A stretch of 64,000 nucleotides of DNA, taken from NCBI RefSeq assembly GCF_014199205.1, contig NZ_JACIJD010000018.1:18794-82793 (forward strand), read 5' to 3'. This stretch comes from Muricoccus pecuniae. GTDB taxonomy: Bacteria > Pseudomonadota > Alphaproteobacteria > Acetobacterales > Acetobacteraceae. Within the stretch, counting starts at the first letter, position 1. Every line of letters starts with the position of its first letter. This document shows positions 60,678-64,000 of the stretch, one piece after another. The notes beneath the pieces were generated by a model that had not been told where the DNA came from, ran no database searches, and saw only the letters and a program-made list of their open reading frames with translations. Both the position numbers and the translations under genes were made by a program.

Positions 60678-61656
60678 TCACGAGCCGAGATGCGCGCGGA
60701 AGGAGGCCGCCAGCCTTTCTACGGCGAGGTCCACGTGCGGGTGCTTGCGGTACAGGTCGTAGTGGCCGGCCCCGTCCACGACGAAGAAATTCTTGTCCAG
60801 AGAGGTACAGCGCTCGGACAGCTCCCAGCCCGTCTCGAACTGCCCATTGCTGCCGCGCCGCTCGCCCAAGATGACCTGCAGTGGCCGCCTCAGCATCTCT
60901 GGCACGAGGTGAAGGGCGTCGAAGCCGAAAATCCCAGCTAAGCTCGTGAATATGAGACGGTTAGTGGAGCCGGAATGGCGACGGGGGGATTCGCGGTAGA
61001 AGCGGACGGCGTTGAGAATCTCGGGATCGGTGACGTCGGCCGCCCGCGCGGCGTCCAAGCTGTCGGGGATCGAGGGCTCGCGCCGAGCTGCGACCCCCCG
61101 TGCCTAGCCGGTGTGCTGAGCGCCGAGCTCGTCGAGCTGGGCGAGCAGCATAGGTCCGGGAGTCATGGCTCGGGGGGCTCGGCCGACATCTGTGGCAACG
61201 ACCGTTCTCACCGTCCGGAAACGGCGCTCCGTCAGGGCTGCGGCGATCGCATAGCCGTCGCCTGCGCAAGTGCCGAGAAGGACGATCCTATCCTCCGCCA
61301 CGAAGGGTAGCATCACGAGGTGGTCCAACGCACAGCGTATACCCTCGGCGCGTGTGGCTGGGTCCTCCAGATCCCGAGGCTGGTCGCCATTTTCTCCCTG
61401 ATTAGACGGATTGAAGGTCAACGCCACGAAGCCGCGCGCCGCCAGCTTTCGTGCTTAGATCGCGCCGACCTGCTCCTTGACGCTGCTGCCGGGCGTCGCC
61501 AACGGCGATCGCCGCTGGTGGCGCGGCCGCGTCAAACCTTTCCGGGCGGTGTAAGGCGGCGGTCAGGGCGACGCCCCGGTTGCGGAACGCGGTGCGCCGC
61601 GGGTCCGGCGTCGTAACGCCGCTCCCCGCCTGTGCCAGTTCAGGCGAATGCGACAT
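60678..61656 (-). pseudogene. Alpha/beta hydrolase (dienelactone-hydrolase-like) with multiple lesions
   Basis: Family blocks occur in order: MSHSPELAQAGSGVTTPDPR then TAFRNRGVALTAALHRPERF; after a frameshift near 61520, TPGSSVKEQVGAI with a TAA where Tyr is expected, then ARKLAARGFVALTFNPSNQG, DRIVLLGTCAGDGYAIAAAL (nucleophile elbow, Cys/Ser context) and VATDVGRAPRAM. A second frameshift near 61080 leads to PEILNAVRFYRESPRRHSGS, RPLQVILGERRGSNGQFETG and VVDGAGHYDLYRKHPHVDLA (His). Two frameshifts plus one stop make it non-functional. Confidence 0.75.
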
Positions 61657-62653
61657 GGGCCATCTCCTCCGAGAGTTCCCAGAGCCGTGCCGCCGCCGCC
61701 TCGTCCAGCGCCTGCTTCGGCGCCCTCTCCTCGGCTGGATAGCCTCGCGTCCCCGCCCAAGCGTGGGGCCCGTAATAGGCGCCGTCCCGCGCCGAGGGGG
61801 CAGTCGCCGCGTAGAGGGTGGGGAGGGCGCCCTGCCAGGCAGGTTGGAACAGGAAGGGCAGGAGGGAGCGGACGCGGCCTTGCAGGCTGCGCCGCCCGGC
61901 CCCGTTCGGGATGAGGTCGGTGCGTGCGATGCCGGGATGGGCGGCGAGGCTGGCGACGCCCCACCCAGCCGCGCGGCTGCGGCGGGAGAGCTCGAAGGCG
62001 AAGAGCAGGCAGGCGAGCTTCGACTGGCCGTAGGCCGCCATCGGCTGGTAGCGGCGCTCGGACTGGAGATCTGCGAAGTCGATCGCCGCACCGCGCGCCG
62101 CCACGCTGCCGAGGCTGATTACGCGGGAGCCCGCGCGCCGCCGGAGCAGCGGTAGCAGCCGCGCCGTCAGCGCAAAGTGGCCGAGGTGGTTCGTGCCAAA
62201 CTGCAACTCAAGGCCGTCCGCCGTCGTGCACCGCTCCGGTGGGGTCATCACGCCGGCGTTGTTGACGAGGAGGTCGAGACCGTCCTCCTCCCTTGCCAGG
62301 CGGTCGGCGAAGCGATGGACCGATTCGAGGCTGGCTAGGTCCAGTTCCCGGAAGCGGACCCGCGCGTCGGGCAGCTGCGCCTTGATCCGGCCGACCGCGG
62401 CGAAGCCCTTGTTGGCGTCCCGCCCGGCGATCACGACCATCGCCCCGGCCCGGACTAGGGCGAGCGCGTCCTCAAGCCCGAGGCCGCCGGTGCCGGTGAT
62501 AACGGCTAGGCGCCCCTGCTGCGGGGGCATGTTGCTGGTGGTCCAGTGGGGCGCGGGGGGCCTGCCGGGCGCGGCGAGGGGGGCCAGGAGAGGGGCCAGC
62601 GCGGCGGGACGGCCGCCGGCCCCGATGCCGTGCAGGGGGGTGGGAAGGGTCAT
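61640..62653 (-). CDS. SDR-family oxidoreductase, retinol-dehydrogenase-like
   Basis: This protein of up to 337 residues contains LAVITGTGGLGLEDALALVR (TGTGGLG), RDANKGFAAVGRIKAQLPDA, LDLLVNNAGVMTPPERCTTA, FGTNHLGHFALTARLLPLLR and YGQSKLACLLFAFELSRRSR (Tyr-x-x-x-Lys). ARLWELSEEMAHVAFA closes it. The first 41 residues are low-complexity, so the real start may be the ATG giving MPPQQGRLAVITG near 62530. Its stop overlaps the start of the broken hydrolase gene by 16 bp. Confidence 0.88.
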   Translation of the reverse strand: MTLPTPLHGIGAGGRPAALAPLLAPLAAPGRPPAPHWTTSNMPPQQGRLAVITGTGGLGLEDALALVRAGAMVVIAGRDANKGFAAVGRIKAQLPDARVRFRELDLASLESVHRFADRLAREEDGLDLLVNNAGVMTPPERCTTADGLELQFGTNHLGHFALTARLLPLLRRRAGSRVISLGSVAARGAAIDFADLQSERRYQPMAAYGQSKLACLLFAFELSRRSRAAGWGVASLAAHPGIARTDLIPNGAGRRSLQGRVRSLLPFLFQPAWQGALPTLYAATAPSARDGAYYGPHAWAGTRGYPAEERAPKQALDEAAAARLWELSEEMAHVAFA

Positions 62654-62815
62654 GGTGCGTCTCCGGTGTGGCGGGGGCGATCCTGACGGTGCCGTGCTTC
62701 CCCCGGATGAGCGTTCCTTGACCCGGGCGACATCATATGTCCGACCTGAAACAAGCCGCTCGCGAGGCGGTCATCTTCCGGCTCTCTCCGAATGGTACGA
62801 AGGAGCATGACCCCG

Positions 62816-63526
62816 ATGCCCCACGTCCTAATCGTGGACGACGACGAGGATATCCTCGCCCTGCTGACCCGCTTCCTACAGAACCACGGCTACCGAGTGT
62901 CAGTCGCGTGCGACGGGGCGGATATGTTCGCGGCCCTCGACGGGCCGGGGGCGGACGTGATCGTCCTCGATGTGATGCTGCCGGACGAGAACGGCTTCGA
63001 CCTGTGCCGCCGACTACGCATGGTTTCCCAGAGGCCGGTCATCATGCTCACGGCGGTGAGCGACCACACCGACCGGGTGGTGGGGCTGGAGCTCGGCGCC
63101 GATGACTACATCACGAAGCCCTTGAACGCGCGCGAACTGCTGGCCCGCATCAAGACGGTGCTGCGGCGCAGCAGGACCGGGGTAGCGCCGCGCCCGGGCG
63201 AGATCTGCCCGGTGCTTTGCTTCGGGCGATTGCGCCTCGACATCGCGCGCCGCGAGCTGCGGTCGGAGAATAACATGCTGGTGCCCCTCTCGGCGCGCGA
63301 GTTCGACCTCCTCCTCGCCTTCGTCGAGCAACCGCAGCGGGTGCTGACGCGCGACACGCTGATGGATCTAGCGCGCGGGGAAAGCCACGACGCCATCGAC
63401 CGCAGCATCGACGTGCAGGTGAGCCGGCTACGGCGCAAGCTGGAGGATCCTTTTAGGAGCCCGGAACTGATCCGCACCGTTTGCAACAGCGGCTACATCC
63501 TCACCGCGCAGGTGACTCGCTCGTGA
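62816..63526 (+). CDS. OmpR-family response regulator
   Basis: This 236-residue response regulator has a receiver domain (VLIVDDDEDILALLTRFLQN, phospho-Asp in DVIVLDVMLPDENGFDLCRR, IMLTAVSDHTDRVVGLELGA, Lys in DDYITKPLNARELLARIKTV) and a winged helix, LVPLSAREFDLLLAFVEQPQ followed by RVLTRDTLMD and VSRLRRKLEDPFRSPELIRT. The ATG at 62816 has AAGGAG at 9-base spacing; ATG 62807 is an alternative. Its stop overlaps the start of a sensor kinase frame (GTGA) that is truncated. It is divergent from the SDR at 61640-62653. Confidence 0.92.
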   Translation: MPHVLIVDDDEDILALLTRFLQNHGYRVSVACDGADMFAALDGPGADVIVLDVMLPDENGFDLCRRLRMVSQRPVIMLTAVSDHTDRVVGLELGADDYITKPLNARELLARIKTVLRRSRTGVAPRPGEICPVLCFGRLRLDIARRELRSENNMLVPLSAREFDLLLAFVEQPQRVLTRDTLMDLARGESHDAIDRSIDVQVSRLRRKLEDPFRSPELIRTVCNSGYILTAQVTRS

Positions 63527-63575
63527 GGTGGCGGAGGGACACCATCTCGCGGCGCTTCGGCGCCGCCACACTGCG
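63523..63575 (+). pseudogene. Sensor histidine kinase, N-terminal stub
   Basis: GTG at 63523 overlaps the response-regulator stop and reads VRWRRDTISRRFGAATLRC, like the cytoplasmic lead-in of a membrane sensor kinase. The similarity is lost after about 17 codons where IS5-type sequence begins. The kinase domain is not elsewhere in the window. Confidence 0.55.
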
Positions 63576-63905
63576 TTGCATGGACCATTCTGTAGGCAGA
63601 GTAGGCCCCGGGCTGGCCCGCATTCACAGGATGCGGACATACTCTGGGCATCCGAGTTCGAGCATGCGGTTGAGTGTGCGGACGGCGATGGCCACTTCTG
63701 TCGCGCAGCGCCCGTCGGTACGCGAGTGCAGTCCACCGCTGATGACGCGCTTGAACCTGCTGATGTCCGTCTCGACCAGAGCACGCCAAGTATAGCCCGA
63801 GGCCTTCTGCCAGCCCATACGGCCGCGCTCGGCGATCATCCTGAGGTGTTGGTCCCGCTGGGTCGGCGCCCTCTCGGCCGTGGTGCTCGGCACGGCACTC
63901 GAGCG
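63576..63905 (-). mobile_element. IS5-family element, 3' part, interrupted by IS66
   Basis: This segment holds the 3' end of an IS5-type transposase and its non-coding tail up to the kinase stub. The exact left border could not be fixed; it is placed where kinase similarity stops. At 63905 the coding frame is cut by an IS66 end, so its upstream half would lie beyond the window on the far side of that IS66. Confidence 0.7.
63624..63905 (-). pseudogene. IS5-family transposase, C-terminal 93 codons (interrupted)
   Basis: The minus strand reads RSSAVPSTTAERAPTQRDQH followed by LRMIAERGRMGWQKASGYTW, RALVETDISRFKRVISGGLH then LNRMLELGCPEYVRIL and a stop. This is the IS5-family C-terminus with the catalytic Glu region in the ETDISRFKRV block. 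The frame is open to 63905, where the IS66 end begins. Confidence 0.8.
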
Positions 63906-64000
63906 GTAAGCGTTTACTGACGGCTACGGCTGTTGCGGGTTGACGGGGCTCAAGCGCTGTCTGGCCGCAGGTGCCATGGCGCCAGCTCACCGATGCGATT
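63906..64000 (-). mobile_element. Left end of a second IS66-family element (runs off the window)
   Basis: GTAAGCG at 63906 is the canonical first bases of IS66-family ends. It directly abuts the interrupted IS5 transposase frame. A TnpC C-terminus follows on the minus strand. The rest lies beyond 64000. Confidence 0.75.
63950..64000 (-). CDS. tnpC: IS66 transposase TnpC, C-terminal end (partial)
   Basis: The minus strand from 64000 reads NRIGELAPWHLRPDSA then TGA. It matches the conserved C-terminal RLDxLLPWxW tail of IS66 TnpC, as in KLDQLLPWNWAPKA of the first element. The gene starts outside the window. Confidence 0.7.
   Translation of the reverse strand, partial: NRIGELAPWHLRPDSA

Overview
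The window looks like part of a GC-rich alphaproteobacterial genome. Acetobacteraceae of the Roseomonas type is a reasonable guess, from base composition, tightly overlapping catabolic operons, many solute-importer genes with dedicated binding proteins, and a mixed IS load. The genus is inference only. No rRNA, tRNA, CRISPR or replication gene was seen.

Layout. (1) 1-4225: the 3' end of a LysR regulator, then a complete IS66 element sitting inside a decayed IS3-family transposase. (2) 4226-13437: a catabolic region around a LacI regulator. To its left, on the minus strand, lie a tautomerase, an acyl-CoA dehydrogenase, a CoA-transferase, a MaoC hydratase and an amino-acid-type permease with its binding protein. 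To its right, on the plus strand, lie two DHDPS/NAL-family lyases, followed by a convergent orphan binding protein. Two palindromic operators with a GCAAACGTTTGC core lie 90 bp apart in the divergent control region. (3) 13618-19922: a second minus-strand catabolic operon with the same logic (HpaI-type aldolase, class III CoA-transferase, acyl-CoA dehydrogenase, two MaoC proteins, a DHDPS-family lyase, an EthD-like protein), ending with a LysR gene. (4) 20200-20925: a decayed amidase. (5) 20976-32323: a divergent cluster around a GntR/FCD regulator. The minus arm carries an NMT1-type ABC importer, a class II aldolase and an LLM flavin monooxygenase. The plus arm carries an SDR, a PLP aminotransferase, an alpha/beta hydrolase, an M20 carbamoylase/amidase and a bicupin. 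The set looks like import, oxidative opening and hydrolysis of a nitrogen-containing (perhaps heterocyclic) compound, and is the best candidate here for an undescribed pathway. (6) 32465-51149: two complete dipeptide/nickel-type ABC importers. One has three paralogous binding proteins and an upstream deacetylase. The other is preceded by a PanE-like reductase, an SDR and a creatininase.

(7) 51176-54310: a pile of insertion sequences (IS3 remnant, IS256, an unclassified transposase remnant, IS6, and the tail of a second IS6 in opposite orientation). (8) 54312-64000: a decaying region with small exported proteins, a DedA pseudogene, an SDR, an aldo/keto reductase and a metallo-beta-lactamase-fold protein (both apparently exported), a LysR gene, a broken alpha/beta hydrolase, another SDR, and an OmpR-type response regulator. 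The sensor kinase of that regulator is cut off after about 17 codons by an IS5-family remnant, which is itself interrupted by another IS66 element running off the window.

Operons are mostly joined by 4-bp ATGA/GTGA or 1-bp TGATG overlaps, which helped fix many start codons. Many genes carry long open frames on the opposite strand because of the high GC; these are not annotated.
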